The notes: generated by a model from the sequence alone, not told the origin. A stretch of DNA of 51,329 nt from an uncultured Clostridia bacterium (GCA_947601445.1 CANQGD010000008.1:1-51329); one strand, 5' to 3'; positions 41,559 through 51,329 are shown, counted from the first letter of the stretch. A program made the numbers and translations.

Positions 41559-44114
41559 ATGGCAAATACAACCAATACACAAAGAACAAGAAGCTATGAA
41601 AATATCAAAACGATAAAAATTACCGTTTTGAACGCTGCTCGTGCTTTGCAACAAACACTTGCGACAGTCCGACAACATGCAAATGCTTTGTCGGATGCCA
41701 TTCAACAGCGCAAAGTGGAATTTATACAGGTAGAAATGGAGGCGCTGGCAAACGAAGCTGCGCAACAAACAACCGAGGAAGCATCTCCGATTGCAGAAGA
41801 AACCGTTTCTCCCACAGTAATCGAGCCTGTTGAAGAAGAATCTGTCAAGGAAGAAAAAACAGAAGAAGAACCTGTCAAACAGGAAGAACCTCCTAAACAG
41901 CCCGAAATGCCTCGTGCACGTGTGGATACGACCATAGAAAATGGCAGAGAGATCAAGCGTTATACCGATGAAAAGGGTAACGTAAGAATAAGAAAATTTA
42001 TCGATGTAAGCGCCGCGGGCAAGCCCGCTGCTCCAACAAGCAGCAGCACTCCGAAACGCTCGACCGCAACATCGAAAACGCAGAGCAAGCCCGGTAAAGA
42101 AGAACAGGGAACATCCTCGCGAAACACTCAGCGCCAGGGACAAAACAAAAAATTTACTCCCATTGTGGAAATCCCGCGCAACGAGCCGCAAAAGTCTCAC
42201 GGCAATAAAAATAAAACCAAAGAACATCCCGAGGAGAAACGCCAAGGCAATTTGAAAAAACTGCTTACTCGCGATTATACGGCAGATTATGATGAAGACA
42301 AAGTGGTACGTAAAGCTCGTACCAAAAAGAACGAATCGGCTACCGTGACAGTCGCTCCGAAAATTACCCACGCCGTTGTAAACGATAAGGATGTGCCGAT
42401 AAAAGTTCTGAGCGAGCGCATAGGCGTATCCGCATCCGAAATAATAAAGCAATTGTTTAAGGAAGGCATTATGAAAACCATCAACGATACGGTGGATTTC
42501 GACTATGCCGAATATATTGCGGGTATGCACGGAGTAACGCTCGAATTAAAGCAAGTGCTTACCGCGGAGGAAATAATTCTCGACGCAGAGACGGACGACG
42601 GATTGGAAAACAACGTTAAACGTCCGCCGATCGTTACGGTTATGGGTCACGTTGACCACGGTAAAACTTCGTTGCTTGACGCTATAAGAAATACCAATGT
42701 GACAAGCGGCGAAGCCGGCGGTATTACTCAACATATAGGCGCGTATACCGTAACTGCCAAAGGAGAAACAATAACATTTATCGATACGCCCGGACATGCC
42801 GCTTTTACCGCGATGCGCGCACGCGGTGCGAAAATCACCGACGTGGCGATTATTGTAGTGGCAGCGGATGACGGCGTTATGCCGCAGACAATAGAAGCGA
42901 TTAACCATGCCAAGGCGGCAGGTGTTTCGATTGTAGTTGCGATAAACAAAATGGACAAGCCGCACGTCGATCCGGATAGAGTAAAGCAACAACTTACCGA
43001 GTATGATCTTGTTCCCGAAGAATGGGGCGGCGATACGATAATGGTGCCCGTCTCAGCCAAAACGGGAATGGGATTGGATAAGCTGTTGGAAAGCTTGTTG
43101 TTGGTAACGGAAATAAAAGAATTGAAGGCGAATCCCGAAAAACGCGCAACCGGCACAATAATAGAAGCCAAATTGGATAAAGGCAGAGGTCCCGTTGCCA
43201 CGGTTTTGATCAGTAATGGTACGCTTCACGTCGGAGATAGCCTGATAGCCGGCGCGGCTACGGGTAAAATCAGGGCGATGTTCGATGACAAAGGTAAAAA
43301 AGTCAAGAGCGCGGGTCCGTCCATGCCCGTGGAAGTGTTGGGATTTTCCGAGGTGCCGCAAGCAGGCGACTATATGTATGTAGCTGACGAAAAGCTTGTC
43401 AAGAAGGCCGCGGAGGAACGTAAAAACAAGATAAAGTTGGAAAATGCCCGTCAGGCTCCGTCAATCAGTTTGGGAGATTTGTTCGGTAGAATTTCCGAAG
43501 GACAATTGAAAAATCTCAATCTGATTATTAAGACGGACGTTCAAGGTAGTTTGGAAGCATTGAAAAGCAGTCTCGAAAAAATTTCCAACGAGGAAGTCAG
43601 AGTCAGTGCGATCCACGGCGGCGTAGGCGGCGTAACCGAAACGGACGTTATGCTTGCAAAGGCTTCCGAGGCGATAATTATAGGCTTTAATGTTCGTGCC
43701 GATAACAATGCGAAAGCGCTTGCGGAAAAAGAAGGCGTAGATATACGTTTATACAATGTAATTTATGACGCCGTTGACGATGTTACCGCCGCAATGAAAG
43801 GTTTGCTTGCGCCTAAATATCGTGAAAACGTTCTCGGCAGCGCCGAAGTCAGAGAGGTATTCAAAATTACCGGCGTCGGTTCGGTTGCGGGTTGTTATGT
43901 CACAAGCGGCAAAATTTTGCGCAATGGCAAAATACGTATATATCGCAATGACGTCAGCATTTACGACGGCAATATTCTTGCGTTGAAACGTTTCAAAGAC
44001 GACGTTAAGGAAGTTGCTTCCGGCTATGAGTGCGGTATCTCCGTTGAAAACTACAACGACATTAAAATCGGCGACATTTTTGAAATTTATCAAATGGAAG
44101 AGATACAGCAATGA
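41559..44114 (+). CDS. infB: translation initiation factor IF-2
   Basis: IF2 (851 residues) brings initiator tRNA to the 30S subunit and promotes subunit joining. An N-terminal low-complexity region of about 260 residues is rich in Glu, Pro, Lys and Thr. One IF2_N domain follows (about 265-340, [20 protein letters not shown] in part). The GTPase domain starts near residue 363: G1 [10 protein letters not shown]3 DTPGHAAF, G4 NKMDKP, G5 SAKTGMG, then domains II to IV with the C1 and C2 beta-barrels. GGGAGGAG before the ATG at 41559 decides the start. rbfA overlaps its stop by 4 bases. Confidence 0.97.
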   Translation: MANTTNTQRTRSYENIKTIKITVLNAARALQQTLATVRQHANALSDAIQQRKVEFIQVEMEALANEAAQQTTEEASPIAEETVSPTVIEPVEEESVKEEKTEEEPVKQEEPPKQPEMPRARVDTTIENGREIKRYTDEKGNVRIRKFIDVSAAGKPAAPTSSSTPKRSTATSKTQSKPGKEEQGTSSRNTQRQGQNKKFTPIVEIPRNEPQKSHGNKNKTKEHPEEKRQGNLKKLLTRDYTADYDEDKVVRKARTKKNESATVTVAPKITHAVVNDKDVPIKVLSERIGVSASEIIKQLFKEGIMKTINDTVDFDYAEYIAGMHGVTLELKQVLTAEEIILDAETDDGLENNVKRPPIVTVMGHVDHGKTSLLDAIRNTNVTSGEAGGITQHIGAYTVTAKGETITFIDTPGHAAFTAMRARGAKITDVAIIVVAADDGVMPQTIEAINHAKAAGVSIVVAINKMDKPHVDPDRVKQQLTEYDLVPEEWGGDTIMVPVSAKTGMGLDKLLESLLLVTEIKELKANPEKRATGTIIEAKLDKGRGPVATVLISNGTLHVGDSLIAGAATGKIRAMFDDKGKKVKSAGPSMPVEVLGFSEVPQAGDYMYVADEKLVKKAAEERKNKIKLENARQAPSISLGDLFGRISEGQLKNLNLIIKTDVQGSLEALKSSLEKISNEEVRVSAIHGGVGGVTETDVMLAKASEAIIIGFNVRADNNAKALAEKEGVDIRLYNVIYDAVDDVTAAMKGLLAPKYRENVLGSAEVREVFKITGVGSVAGCYVTSGKILRNGKIRIYRNDVSIYDGNILALKRFKDDVKEVASGYECGISVENYNDIKIGDIFEIYQMEEIQQ

Positions 44115-44470
44115 ACACGAGAACGGACAAACTAAATTCCGAATTTAAGCGTTTAATAGCGGAAATCCTTACCAGAAAGATCAAAGACCCGCGGATTACC
44201 GAGATGTTTACCGTGCTCAACGTGGACTGCGACAGAGATCTTTCCACTGCCAAGGTTTACGTCAGTATTTATTCCGCAAACGCCGAAAAGGCTGCGGCGA
44301 CATTTTCCGCGATCAAAGAAAACGAACCCATTGTTCGCAGAGAAATTTCACGTCTGATGCATATTCGCAAAGTGCCCGAATTCAGATTTATATCGGACAA
44401 TTCGATGGAAAATGCTCAAAAGATAGAAGAAATATTGTATGAAATCAACAAAAAAGACCGTAACGATTAA
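44111..44470 (+). CDS. rbfA: ribosome-binding factor A
   Basis: RbfA (119 residues) is a KH-fold cold-shock factor that helps mature the 16S rRNA 5' end. It reads [22 protein letters not shown] in the usual way ([19 protein letters not shown]), followed by [11 protein letters not shown] and [18 protein letters not shown], quoted in part. ATGA overlap with infB at 44111. nrnA starts 32 bases before its end, a long overlap that suggests coupled translation. Confidence 0.95.
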   Translation: MNTRTDKLNSEFKRLIAEILTRKIKDPRITEMFTVLNVDCDRDLSTAKVYVSIYSANAEKAAATFSAIKENEPIVRREISRLMHIRKVPEFRFISDNSMENAQKIEEILYEINKKDRND

Positions 44471-45404
44471 CGAAGTTGCGAGTCTGATTGAAAAATCAAA
44501 TAGTTTTGCTCTGTTTGCGCACACCAATCCCGACGGCGATACAATAGGCGCCACTGTCGCATTGGCATTGGCATTGGAAAGTCTCGGAAAAAAGGCGGCT
44601 GTTTTTTGTGATAGCGCAATAGGCAACAAAGTAGTGGAAGCGTTCGATGAGACTAAACGTATTTCAAACAACTTTTTCGGCAAGTACGATTTTTATATTG
44701 CCGTTGACTGCGGGGATTTAAACAGATTGGGAGAGTTTGCTTGGATTTTCGAACGTTCCGCGGAAACATTAACCATCGATCATCACGGCGGAGAATATTA
44801 TTCCAAATACAATATTGTAAATGACTATGCGAGTACGTGTCAAATTATATACGAAATAATAAGGCAGCTACACGTTGTAATAGATAAAAATATTGCCACC
44901 TATTTGTATATGGGGCTTTGCACGGACACCGGCAATTTTTCACATAACAACACCGACAAAAAATGTTTTTTGACGGCGGCAGAATTGTGTGATTGCGGTG
45001 CGGCGATGGAAAAAGTGAATCGTGTGTTTTTTAAAGATACCACTCTTTCCGAAACAAAGCTTCTCGGGTGTGCGCTAGGACATTTGCGCACTTATTACGA
45101 CAATAAGATGGTGCTTATGTACCTGACATTGGAAGATATGAAAAAATTCAATGCGGATTTGAATGCCACCTCCGGTATAGTTCAGAATGCAATAAACGTC
45201 GATAGCGCCAAAGTAGGAGTGATGTTGACGGAGTATTCTCCGAATGTTTACAAAGTCAGCATGCGAGGCAAAGATTTTTCCGTCAGAGAAGTTTGCCAAC
45301 AATTCGGTGGCGGCGGACACGTACTTGCGGCAGGTTGTATGATAAGCGGATTTCTGGAAGACGTGATCGACAAAATAGTCCGCGTTGTGGGTTATACTAT
45401 ATGA
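44439..45404 (+). CDS. nrnA: bifunctional oligoribonuclease/PAP phosphatase NrnA
   Basis: NrnA (321 residues), a DHH-DHHA1 phosphoesterase. In Bacillus it degrades nano-RNA and dephosphorylates 3'-phosphoadenosine 5'-phosphate. The DHH motifs are HTNPDGDTIGA, VDCGD and TIDHHGG, then a CTDTGNFSH segment. The DHHA1 domain ends with GGGGHVLAAGC, the substrate-binding glycine loop. Its start lies 32 bases inside rbfA; the ribosome binding site is weak. truB overlaps its stop as ATGA. The rbfA-nrnA-truB-ribF order is common in Clostridia. Confidence 0.94.
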   Translation: MKSTKKTVTINEVASLIEKSNSFALFAHTNPDGDTIGATVALALALESLGKKAAVFCDSAIGNKVVEAFDETKRISNNFFGKYDFYIAVDCGDLNRLGEFAWIFERSAETLTIDHHGGEYYSKYNIVNDYASTCQIIYEIIRQLHVVIDKNIATYLYMGLCTDTGNFSHNNTDKKCFLTAAELCDCGAAMEKVNRVFFKDTTLSETKLLGCALGHLRTYYDNKMVLMYLTLEDMKKFNADLNATSGIVQNAINVDSAKVGVMLTEYSPNVYKVSMRGKDFSVREVCQQFGGGGHVLAAGCMISGFLEDVIDKIVRVVGYTI

Positions 45405-46258
45405 ACGGTTTTATCAATGTTTTGAAACCCGTGGGTGCGACCGCAAGCGATGTGGTAGTGTGCTTGAAAAACATTTTACACGAAAAAAAAATCGGACATC
45501 TCGGAACGCTCGATCCCGGAGCAAGTGGTGTGTTGCCTGTTGCGATAGGTCAGGCTACCAAGTTGTTTGATTATCTCACCAACAAAGTAAAATATTATCG
45601 TGCGTTTTTCACTTTCGGAAAGACAACCGATACTTTGGACGCATACGGTGAGGTGATACGTACATGCGATTCGGTGCCGAACGCTGAAATTATTGAAAAA
45701 GTATTATCTCGTTTTGTGGGAGATATTGAACAAATTCCGCCGCAATATTCGGCCATCTCGGTTGGAGGAGTGCGTTCATACAAACTTGCCCGACAAGGCG
45801 AGCAAGTACAGTTGAAATCGCGCAAAATTACTATTTACGAGATAAAACTTGTGTATCAACCGAATGCCGACACATTTGTTTTTGATGTCAAATGCAGCGG
45901 AGGTACGTATATTCGTTCTTTGGCGAGAGATGTGGCTGAGGCATGCGACACAGTCGGTTATATGAGCGGATTGATCAGACTTGCGTCCGGATGTTTTGAA
46001 ATAGACAATGCGTATACGTTGGATGAGATACGCGCAAGAAGAAACGAGTGTTTATTGGACGTGACGTTTCCGCTGAACGACGTTGAAAGTTATTTTGTGG
46101 CGGAAAATCTATACGATGATCTCGATCATGGTAGAAAAGTTGCGGTAAGTCAATTTGACGGTTACCGAAAAATATATTGTAAAGATGAGTTTTTCGGGCT
46201 CGGAACCGCACGGCAAGGTATACTCAAATTGGAATACTATCTGAAAAACGCATTTTAG
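45401..46258 (+). CDS. truB: tRNA pseudouridine(55) synthase TruB
   Basis: TruB (285 residues) makes pseudouridine 55 in the T loop of tRNA. The catalytic Asp is D38 in GHLGTLDPGASGVLPVAIG; NVLKPVGATASDVV, KYYRAFFTFG and SGGTYIRSLARDVAE are also typical. A short C-terminal domain is present. The ATG at 45401 overlaps the nrnA stop by 4 bases; the longer open frame upstream lies inside nrnA in another frame. ribF starts 8 bases after its stop with a GTG. Confidence 0.96.
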   Translation: MNGFINVLKPVGATASDVVVCLKNILHEKKIGHLGTLDPGASGVLPVAIGQATKLFDYLTNKVKYYRAFFTFGKTTDTLDAYGEVIRTCDSVPNAEIIEKVLSRFVGDIEQIPPQYSAISVGGVRSYKLARQGEQVQLKSRKITIYEIKLVYQPNADTFVFDVKCSGGTYIRSLARDVAEACDTVGYMSGLIRLASGCFEIDNAYTLDEIRARRNECLLDVTFPLNDVESYFVAENLYDDLDHGRKVAVSQFDGYRKIYCKDEFFGLGTARQGILKLEYYLKNAF

Positions 46259-46265
46259 GTGAGAT

Positions 46266-47153
46266 GTGCAACTGATTAGTTTCGGAGAACAACTAAATAC
46301 CCCCATAACGCTGTGCTTGGGTTACTTCGGTTGTATGCATTTGGGTCACATAGAACTTGTGCGTGTTGCACAACGCTGTGCCGAACAAAAAAACTCAAAA
46401 GTCGCTCTTTTTACTTTCTCCGATGATCGGTTGTCTATATCGGGTAAGGCGGACAAAGCTATTTATACTTTCGATGAGCGGCTGTCTCTTTATGAAAGCG
46501 TCGGCGTTGATTTTGTTATTGCTGCGGATTTCGATGAAAAGTTTCGAAATAATACGGGAACACAGTTTGCGGAACAACTTAAAATGTACAATCCGACGGA
46601 CGCGGTTTGTGGATTCGATTACAGTTTCGGACGCGACAGACTGACGGCAAGCGACTTGAAGACGCTTCTATACGATACTTGCAATGTACATATAGTTAAC
46701 GCCGTATGCCGAAACGGCGTAAAGATAAGTACCACTATTATACACAACCTTCTTTCGCAAAACAAGATTGAAAATGTCAATGAAATGTTGTCGGAACCGT
46801 TTTTTTTGACGGGAACGGTGGAACACGGCAGACATATAGGCAGGAAAATGGGTTTCCCGACTGCAAACATTTCGGTAGGGGCGGAAAAGTTGTTGCCGAT
46901 AGGCGTATATGAAGGCATTGTAAAATTCGGAAACGAAAAATATCGCGCCATAGTTAATGTAGGACAAAAACCCACTTTTGACTTGGATTGCGTAAGCGTC
47001 GAGGCGCATTTGCTTGATTTTGACGGAGACTTGTACGGAAGAAAAATAAAAGTATCATTGACACGTTTTTTACGCCCGATATACAAATTTACAAGCGAAA
47101 GTCAGCTGAAAAACCAGCTTCAATCTGATAAGGAAAAGGTGCTAAATGATTAG
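46266..47153 (+). CDS. ribF: riboflavin kinase/FAD synthetase family protein RibF
   Basis: A 295-residue RibF. Bifunctional RibF phosphorylates riboflavin to FMN and adenylates FMN to FAD. The C-terminal kinase domain is well kept: GTVEHGRHIGRKMGFPTANI in part (GRKMGFPTANI), GVYEGIV and VNVGQKPTF. The N-terminal adenylyltransferase domain is altered: GYFGCMHLGH where GxFDGVHxGH is usual, and KISTTIIHNLL where ISSTxIR is usual, so both the FDG Asp and the Arg residues appear changed. The HxGH histidines remain. It may be a kinase with weakened FAD synthesis. The GTG start at 46266 follows AGGTGAG; an ATG at 46264 is out of frame. Confidence 0.88.
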   Translation: MQLISFGEQLNTPITLCLGYFGCMHLGHIELVRVAQRCAEQKNSKVALFTFSDDRLSISGKADKAIYTFDERLSLYESVGVDFVIAADFDEKFRNNTGTQFAEQLKMYNPTDAVCGFDYSFGRDRLTASDLKTLLYDTCNVHIVNAVCRNGVKISTTIIHNLLSQNKIENVNEMLSEPFFLTGTVEHGRHIGRKMGFPTANISVGAEKLLPIGVYEGIVKFGNEKYRAIVNVGQKPTFDLDCVSVEAHLLDFDGDLYGRKIKVSLTRFLRPIYKFTSESQLKNQLQSDKEKVLND

Positions 47154-47991
47154 ATTCGGTCCAAGCGGTAATTGTACAAGATTTTACGACGAAGGGCACG
47201 TTTCAAGCGTTGACGCGCCCAAATGGCTTTCGGAACAGGGGTTGAACGCATACGAATATTCGTTTGGCAGAGGAATAAATATCAGCGATGAAAAGGCAAA
47301 TGCAATAGGAGAATTGGGCAAAAAGTTCGATGTCGCCATTTCGGTTCATGCACCGTATTATATTAACTTTGCTAATCCGTCCGAAGAAATGGCGGAAAAA
47401 TCGTTTGGTTATGTGTTGAGAAGTTGTGAAAAAGTTCGCGCTTTTTACGGCAATCGCGTTGTTTTTCATCCCTCTACGGTAGGTAAAATGACGAGAAAAG
47501 AGGCTGTGGCGCTTACGAGCAAACGCTTGGAAACGTTATCCCGTCTCATTGTGGAGTCCAAGATGGATGATTGTATCTTTTGTCCCGAAACCATGGGCAA
47601 AATCAATCAGATCGGAGATGTGGAGGAAGTTACGGAGTTTTGCAAAATCGCGGATTTTTTTATCCCTACCATCGATTTCGGACACATCAACGCACGCACC
47701 TACGGCAGTCTCAAAACGGAAGAAGATTATGAGCGCATAATAGTGCATTTGATCAACAATTTGGGATTCGAACGCGCAAGTATGGTACACATACATTTTT
47801 CCAAAATCGAATATTCTGTCGGTGGGGAGGTAAAACACTTGACGTTTGCCGACACATTATTCGGACCGGAATTTGCACCTCTTGCGAAAGTACTGAAAAA
47901 GTACAAACTCGATCCCGTGGTCATTTGCGAATCGGACGGTACGCAAGCAGATGACGCTCTTTATATGAAACATCTTTATGAAAGTCTCTGA
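47146..47991 (+). CDS. endonuclease IV-like TIM-barrel protein
   Basis: A 281-residue protein of the AP endonuclease family 2 TIM barrel (Nfo type). Endonuclease IV cuts DNA at abasic sites with three zinc ions. The metal ligand pattern is visible: His in SVHAPYY, His in VVFHPSTVG, Glu in FCPETMGK, Asp and His in IDFGHINAR, His in MVHIHFS, His in VKHLTF and Glu in VICESDG. The family also includes sugar isomerases, but this ligand set favours a DNA repair role. It overlaps the end of ribF by 8 bases and lies before pepP. In Bacillus rpsO and pnp follow ribF instead. Confidence 0.85.
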   Translation: MIRFGPSGNCTRFYDEGHVSSVDAPKWLSEQGLNAYEYSFGRGINISDEKANAIGELGKKFDVAISVHAPYYINFANPSEEMAEKSFGYVLRSCEKVRAFYGNRVVFHPSTVGKMTRKEAVALTSKRLETLSRLIVESKMDDCIFCPETMGKINQIGDVEEVTEFCKIADFFIPTIDFGHINARTYGSLKTEEDYERIIVHLINNLGFERASMVHIHFSKIEYSVGGEVKHLTFADTLFGPEFAPLAKVLKKYKLDPVVICESDGTQADDALYMKHLYESL

Positions 47992-48004
47992 TTCGGAGGA
48001 AATT

Positions 48005-49072
48005 ATGAAAAACACCGATAAACTGTTTGAGTTGACAAAAGCGGAAGCCGTGCTTGTTATCAGCGAGAAAAACCGTATGTACTTTACCGGTTTTGCGTCT
48101 ACATTCGGGTATCTTGTAATGATGCCGGGAAACCGCAATATTTTCCTGACCGATCCGAGATATTACGAAATGGCGCAAATTCTTGCCAAAGAAGGCGTAG
48201 AAGTCGTTCAACTTGTTAGCGGAAAAAGCATATCGGATACTTTGAACGAAATTTTCCGTCAATATGAAATCAAAATCGTGGGTTACGAAGATACGGAATT
48301 GACGGTACAGCAGTTCAACACGCTAAAACGTGAACTTTCGGGAATAAAGCTGATTCCCGCAGGCGACGATATTTGTTTGGTACGCAGTTTTAAGACGGAA
48401 ACGGAGATAGAATATATCAAAAAAGCGCAGTCGATAACGGATGTCGCTTTTGGAGAAATACTCAAAATTCTCAAACCCGGTGTGACGGAACGCGATGTGC
48501 AAGTAGAGTTGGAGTATCAAATGGCAAAAAACGGCGCCGAAGGATTGGGTTTTGATACAATTATCGCTTCCGGTATAAATTCTTCCAAGCCCCATGCACA
48601 TCCAACGGATAAAGTTATCGAACTCGGCGATCCTGTTACAATGGATTTCGGCGCCAGATACCACGGTTATTGCTCTGATATGACGCGAACCGTGTTTGTC
48701 GGACAGCCCGACGAAGAATTGCACAAAATTTACAACGTAGTATTGCTTGCTCAAAAAATGGGTATAAACAATGCCTATTGCGGTATGAAGGGCAGAGAAT
48801 TGGATTCGTTTTGTCGCGAAGTTATTAAATCCAACGGTTACGAAAAATATTTTGTACACGGTACAGGGCATAGCTTGGGAATAGATATTCACGAGACGCC
48901 AAGCGCATCTATGCGTTCAACCGATATTTTGCAGGCAAAACAATTTATCACGTGCGAACCCGGTATTTATATTCCGGGAGTCGGCGGAGTGAGAATAGAA
49001 GATTTACTGTTGATTGAGGAAGATGGTATAACGGACTTGACAACATCAGACAAAAATATTATAATTTTATAG
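48005..49072 (+). CDS. pepP: M24 family Xaa-Pro aminopeptidase
   Basis: A 355-residue peptidase of the creatinase/prolidase type that removes or splits residues next to proline. The N-terminal creatinase-like domain covers about residues 1-125. The two-metal site is seen in [19 protein letters not shown] (two Asp, quoted in part), [14 protein letters not shown] (His), CEPGIYIPG (Glu) and [10 protein letters not shown] (Glu). GGAGGAAATT precedes the ATG at 48005, chosen over an in-frame codon at 47978 in the previous gene. pepP followed by efp is conserved in Firmicutes. A perfect promoter for efp lies inside its last 36 bases. Confidence 0.95.
   Translation: MKNTDKLFELTKAEAVLVISEKNRMYFTGFASTFGYLVMMPGNRNIFLTDPRYYEMAQILAKEGVEVVQLVSGKSISDTLNEIFRQYEIKIVGYEDTELTVQQFNTLKRELSGIKLIPAGDDICLVRSFKTETEIEYIKKAQSITDVAFGEILKILKPGVTERDVQVELEYQMAKNGAEGLGFDTIIASGINSSKPHAHPTDKVIELGDPVTMDFGARYHGYCSDMTRTVFVGQPDEELHKIYNVVLLAQKMGINNAYCGMKGRELDSFCREVIKSNGYEKYFVHGTGHSLGIDIHETPSASMRSTDILQAKQFITCEPGIYIPGVGGVRIEDLLLIEEDGITDLTTSDKNIIIL
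49037..49065 (+). promoter_or_regulatory. promoter of efp inside pepP
   Basis: TTGACA (49037-49042), 17-base spacer, TATAAT (49060-49065), both exact consensus, within the 3' end of pepP. Transcription would start at about the pepP stop, giving efp its own strong promoter and a leader of about 25 bases. Confidence 0.85.
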
Positions 49073-49097
49073 GATAAACACAGGGAGGCTACATTTT

Positions 49098-49658
49098 ATG
49101 ATTTTAGCAGGCGATTTCAGAAAGGGTGTAACATTTGTATACAATGGCGGAATTTATGTCATTGTGGATTTTCAGCATGTAAAACCCGGCAAAGGCGCGG
49201 CATTTGTCAGAACAAAAATTAAAAACGTTGTGACCGGTGCGGTGCGTGAAGAAACATTCAATCCATCCGAAAAGTTCGAACTTGCACATATTGAAAACAA
49301 GGAAATGGAATATTTGTACAGCGACGGCGATTTGTATTACTTTATGGACAGCGAAACTTACGAACAAGTTCCGCTAAACAGAGGGCAAGTAGAAGACGCA
49401 TTGCAATTTCTCAAAGAGAATATGTCTGCTACAATCAAGTTTTACAAAGGTGAAGCTTTCTCTGTGGAACCTCCCAACTTTGTTGTTTTGCAGGTTGTAA
49501 GCTGTGAACCGGCAGTAGCCGGCAATACGGCGACCAATGCGACCAAGCCCGCAACGGTAGAAACGGGTTATACATTGATGGTTCCTATGTTTGTTAACGA
49601 AGGAGACATGATTCGTATTGATACGCGCACCGGCGAATACATGGAACGCGCGAAATAA
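49098..49658 (+). CDS. efp: elongation factor P
   Basis: EF-P (186 residues) rescues ribosomes stalled on polyproline. The three beta-barrel domains are present. The loop reaching the peptidyl-transferase centre is [14 protein letters not shown]; its Lys is the residue modified in many bacteria, though no modification gene is nearby. [20 protein letters not shown] and [13 protein letters not shown] close the protein, as usual. GGGAGG lies about 10 bases before the ATG. A terminator follows. Confidence 0.97.
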   Translation: MILAGDFRKGVTFVYNGGIYVIVDFQHVKPGKGAAFVRTKIKNVVTGAVREETFNPSEKFELAHIENKEMEYLYSDGDLYYFMDSETYEQVPLNRGQVEDALQFLKENMSATIKFYKGEAFSVEPPNFVVLQVVSCEPAVAGNTATNATKPATVETGYTLMVPMFVNEGDMIRIDTRTGEYMERAK

Positions 49659-49678
49659 TTTTTAAGCGAATATTATCA

Positions 49679-49725
49679 AAATGCACCTCCAAAAGGTATG
49701 ACTTTTGGCGGTGCATTTCATTTTT
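49679..49725 (+). terminator. terminator after efp
   Basis: AAATGCACC-t-CCAAAAG (49679-49695) pairs with CTTTTGG-c-GGTGCATTT (49702-49718), 16 pairs with one mismatch, then a T run. It separates efp from the convergent GH3 gene. Confidence 0.9.
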
Positions 49726-49789
49726 GCAGTAGCTTTTTTGTTGATGAAATTTATTTGATACAGATTATTTGTCAGTCGCTAACATGTTG

Positions 49790-51329
49790 TCACAGTGACG
49801 TAAGGCGACGGCGATTGAGGGTAAGACCGATCGAGAGTGGAGTGCATTGGCTGTTGGAACCGACATATAGCTCATAAGCGCCACCTTGTACCAACCAGCA
49901 GTTTTCGGCAACGGAGTAAAACGCAAATGCGCTTGCGGGCAAAATCGTTTGCACATGCTTAACGGTGTGCGCAGCAATATCAACGCGTTCAAAGCCCCCT
50001 AGTTCCATATATGGACGGAAAACGCGCGGGTTTACCTCTCTTACATATATCTGCGGTACTTCCGTTCCGTCTCTGTCGGAAGTGTTTGCGATGTCGAAAT
50101 CAACCGTTACTGTGCCGTCTTCATTGACCGTACAGCTAATGTCAGAGTACTCAAAGGCGGAATAGCTAAGACCGTAGCCGAATGGAAATCGAGGTGCCGG
50201 CAACGCGTTTGGCAGACCCTTGTGCTGCGCCGTTACATGATAGCGGTAGCCTACCAGCAATCCGTCGCTGTACACGCTCATTGTGCTGTCTTTGTAGCAA
50301 TAGTGCGCGGGATAGTCAAATTCACCCAACGGGAATGTTTCCGTAAGACGTCCCGAAGGGTTGACTTTTCCGTAAAGCACATCCGATACAGCCAAATTGC
50401 CCACCTGTCCCGGATAGCCTGCCCAAACAACAGCCTGAACGCAGTCAATCCATTCGGACATATCCACAGGTGCGCCGCAGTAAAGTATTACGACGGTATG
50501 GGGATTTTTGCGAGATACTTCTTTTATGAGTTGTTCCTGAGCTTGCGGCAGTCGTGCATTGAGTCTGTCAAACCCCTCGCAGTCGTGCAAACCGACGCAC
50601 ACAATGGCAACATCCTTGCCGTAGCTGTCTTCTACTTGCAATATCGGCGCCTCGGATACGCCATATTCCCACAAATCGCGATATGTCAGCTCACCAGTGT
50701 GCATTGCTTTCATAGCGTCCAGTAGCGTAATCGGCTTTTCGTCGGGTTGTACCGCGGATGATCCGCCGCCGTTAATGTAGTTATTGGCAAAATTGCCGGA
50801 CAGACTCACGCTTTGACTTGGGTCGATAGGCAGTATGCCGTCGTTTTTGAGCAAAACAATGCCTTCGGCTTCTATTTGACGGGCAATTTGCAGACGTTGC
50901 TTTCGCGACAGTCCGTTTGTGTGTTTGGCATTGCGGCAACGTTCGGTAAAAGTTATAACGCGTTGTGCACACTCGTCCAACTGTTCCTTGTTCAATTCGT
51001 CATTGTTGTAGGCGGCTTCAAGTTGATCGCGGCATTTGTCCGAGTAGGGCATTATGAGATCCAATCCCGCGTTTATTGATGCCGCGGCGTCCGTAACGGC
51101 TCCCCAATCGGACATTATCAACCCGCTTCCGAAACCCAATTCGTTGCGCAACAGGTCAAACAGCTTGCGATGCTGTGCCACACGCACACCGTTTACAACA
51201 TTGTAAGAACACATAACCGCCCACGGATGTGCCTTGCAAGAAATTTCAAACGCTTTCAGATATATCTCCCTTAAAGTTCGTTCATCCACTTCGGCGCTGA
51301 GCCACATTCTGCTGTTTTCCGCATTGTTG
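49790..51329 (-). CDS. GH3 family beta-glucosidase, C-terminal part (cut by window edge)
   Basis: At least 512 residues of a family 3 glycoside hydrolase, probably a beta-glucosidase; substrate not provable. The frame runs on past the right edge (codons upstream read NNAENSRMWLSAEVDERTLRE in part), so the start is missing. The catalytic nucleophile Asp is in LIMSDWGAVTDAAASINAG, the GH3 signature. The second alpha/beta domain follows (IVLLKNDGILPI; VWAGYPGQVGNLAVSDVLYGKVNPSGRL in part), then a fibronectin type III-like domain (EVPQIYVREVNP, ELGGFERV). No signal peptide can be judged. The stop lies 65 bases beyond the efp terminator, and the gene converges on it. Confidence 0.93.
   Translation of the reverse strand, partial: NNAENSRMWLSAEVDERTLREIYLKAFEISCKAHPWAVMCSYNVVNGVRVAQHRKLFDLLRNELGFGSGLIMSDWGAVTDAAASINAGLDLIMPYSDKCRDQLEAAYNNDELNKEQLDECAQRVITFTERCRNAKHTNGLSRKQRLQIARQIEAEGIVLLKNDGILPIDPSQSVSLSGNFANNYINGGGSSAVQPDEKPITLLDAMKAMHTGELTYRDLWEYGVSEAPILQVEDSYGKDVAIVCVGLHDCEGFDRLNARLPQAQEQLIKEVSRKNPHTVVILYCGAPVDMSEWIDCVQAVVWAGYPGQVGNLAVSDVLYGKVNPSGRLTETFPLGEFDYPAHYCYKDSTMSVYSDGLLVGYRYHVTAQHKGLPNALPAPRFPFGYGLSYSAFEYSDISCTVNEDGTVTVDFDIANTSDRDGTEVPQIYVREVNPRVFRPYMELGGFERVDIAAHTVKHVQTILPASAFAFYSVAENCWLVQGGAYELYVGSNSQCTPLSIGLTLNRRRLTSL

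Noticed and set aside
41421-42530. 369-codon ORF on the minus strand
   Set aside because: Antisense to the low-complexity N-terminal region of infB; Phe/Arg/Cys-rich with no recognisable domain.
1-51329. Mobile elements, phage genes, CRISPR arrays or defence islands
   Set aside because: No transposase, integrase, terminal repeats or regular spacer arrays were seen; apart from the edge GH3 gene, the content is conserved housekeeping.

Overview
The window looks like one long housekeeping segment of a bacterial chromosome from the Firmicutes, most likely an uncultured member of the Clostridia. Supporting signs are the gene order, which largely follows the Bacillus/Clostridium smc-ftsY-ffh-trmD-rplS-topA-hslUV-rpsB-cdsA-nusA-infB-ribF order, strong GGAGG-type ribosome binding sites, consensus TTGACA/TATAAT promoters with 17-base spacers, an Rrf2/NifS/NifU iron-sulphur locus and a PolC-derived gene between ispG and rimP. 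I cannot name a genus. No rRNA, tRNA, insertion sequence, prophage or CRISPR array was seen. Nearly everything is on the + strand; the exceptions are one HAD hydrolase and a partial GH3 glycosidase at the right edge.

Layout. 1-1230: end of ackA, then yceD-rpmF. 1294-6504: rnc-smc-ftsY. 6505-7027: AT-rich gap. 7028-12217: ylxM-ffh-rpsP-khpA-rimM-trmD-rbgA-rnhB-yraN (protein targeting, ribosome and tRNA maturation). 12218-12711: gap holding a broken copy of part of yraN and the rplS promoter and leader. 12712-13050: rplS. 13527-24137: comM-dprA-topA-trmFO-hslV-hslU-aspS-rseC-like-trxA, a tightly packed run. 24327-25017: HAD hydrolase on the minus strand. 25161-27197: rrf2-nifS-nifU. 27590-27712: a 40-residue protein. 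27823-28643: ruvX and a DUF1292 protein. 28979-39195: rpsB-tsf-pyrH-frr-small ORF-uppS-cdsA-dxr-rseP-ispG-polC-like. 39220-49658: rimP-nusA-ylxR-ylxQ-infB-rbfA-nrnA-truB-ribF-nfo-like-pepP-efp. 49790-51329: GH3 glycosidase (-).

The genes work together in translation (ribosomal proteins S2, S16, L19, L32; EF-Ts, EF-P, IF2, RRF; maturation factors RimM, RimP, RbfA, RbgA), membrane protein targeting (Ffh, FtsY, YlxM), chromosome upkeep (Smc, TopA, DprA, RnhB, RuvX, RNase III), isoprenoid and envelope precursor synthesis (Dxr, IspG, UppS, CdsA) and Fe-S assembly. Many genes overlap by 4 bases (ATGA), which implies translational coupling. Compared with the Bacillus order, xerC and codY around hslUV, and proS before the polC-like gene, are missing.

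The most unusual item is at 37555-39195. Where Firmicutes normally carry the roughly 1,440-residue replicative polymerase PolC, this genome has an intact 546-codon gene that keeps the PolC N-terminal and OB-like regions and a DnaQ-type exonuclease fold in which the catalytic acidic residues appear lost. It has no PHP or polymerase region. Other points worth a look are apparent leaderless genes (yceD, ruvX), the recent partial duplication of yraN, several uncharacterised RNA leaders, and changed active-site residues in RNase III, UppS, RibF and the HAD protein.
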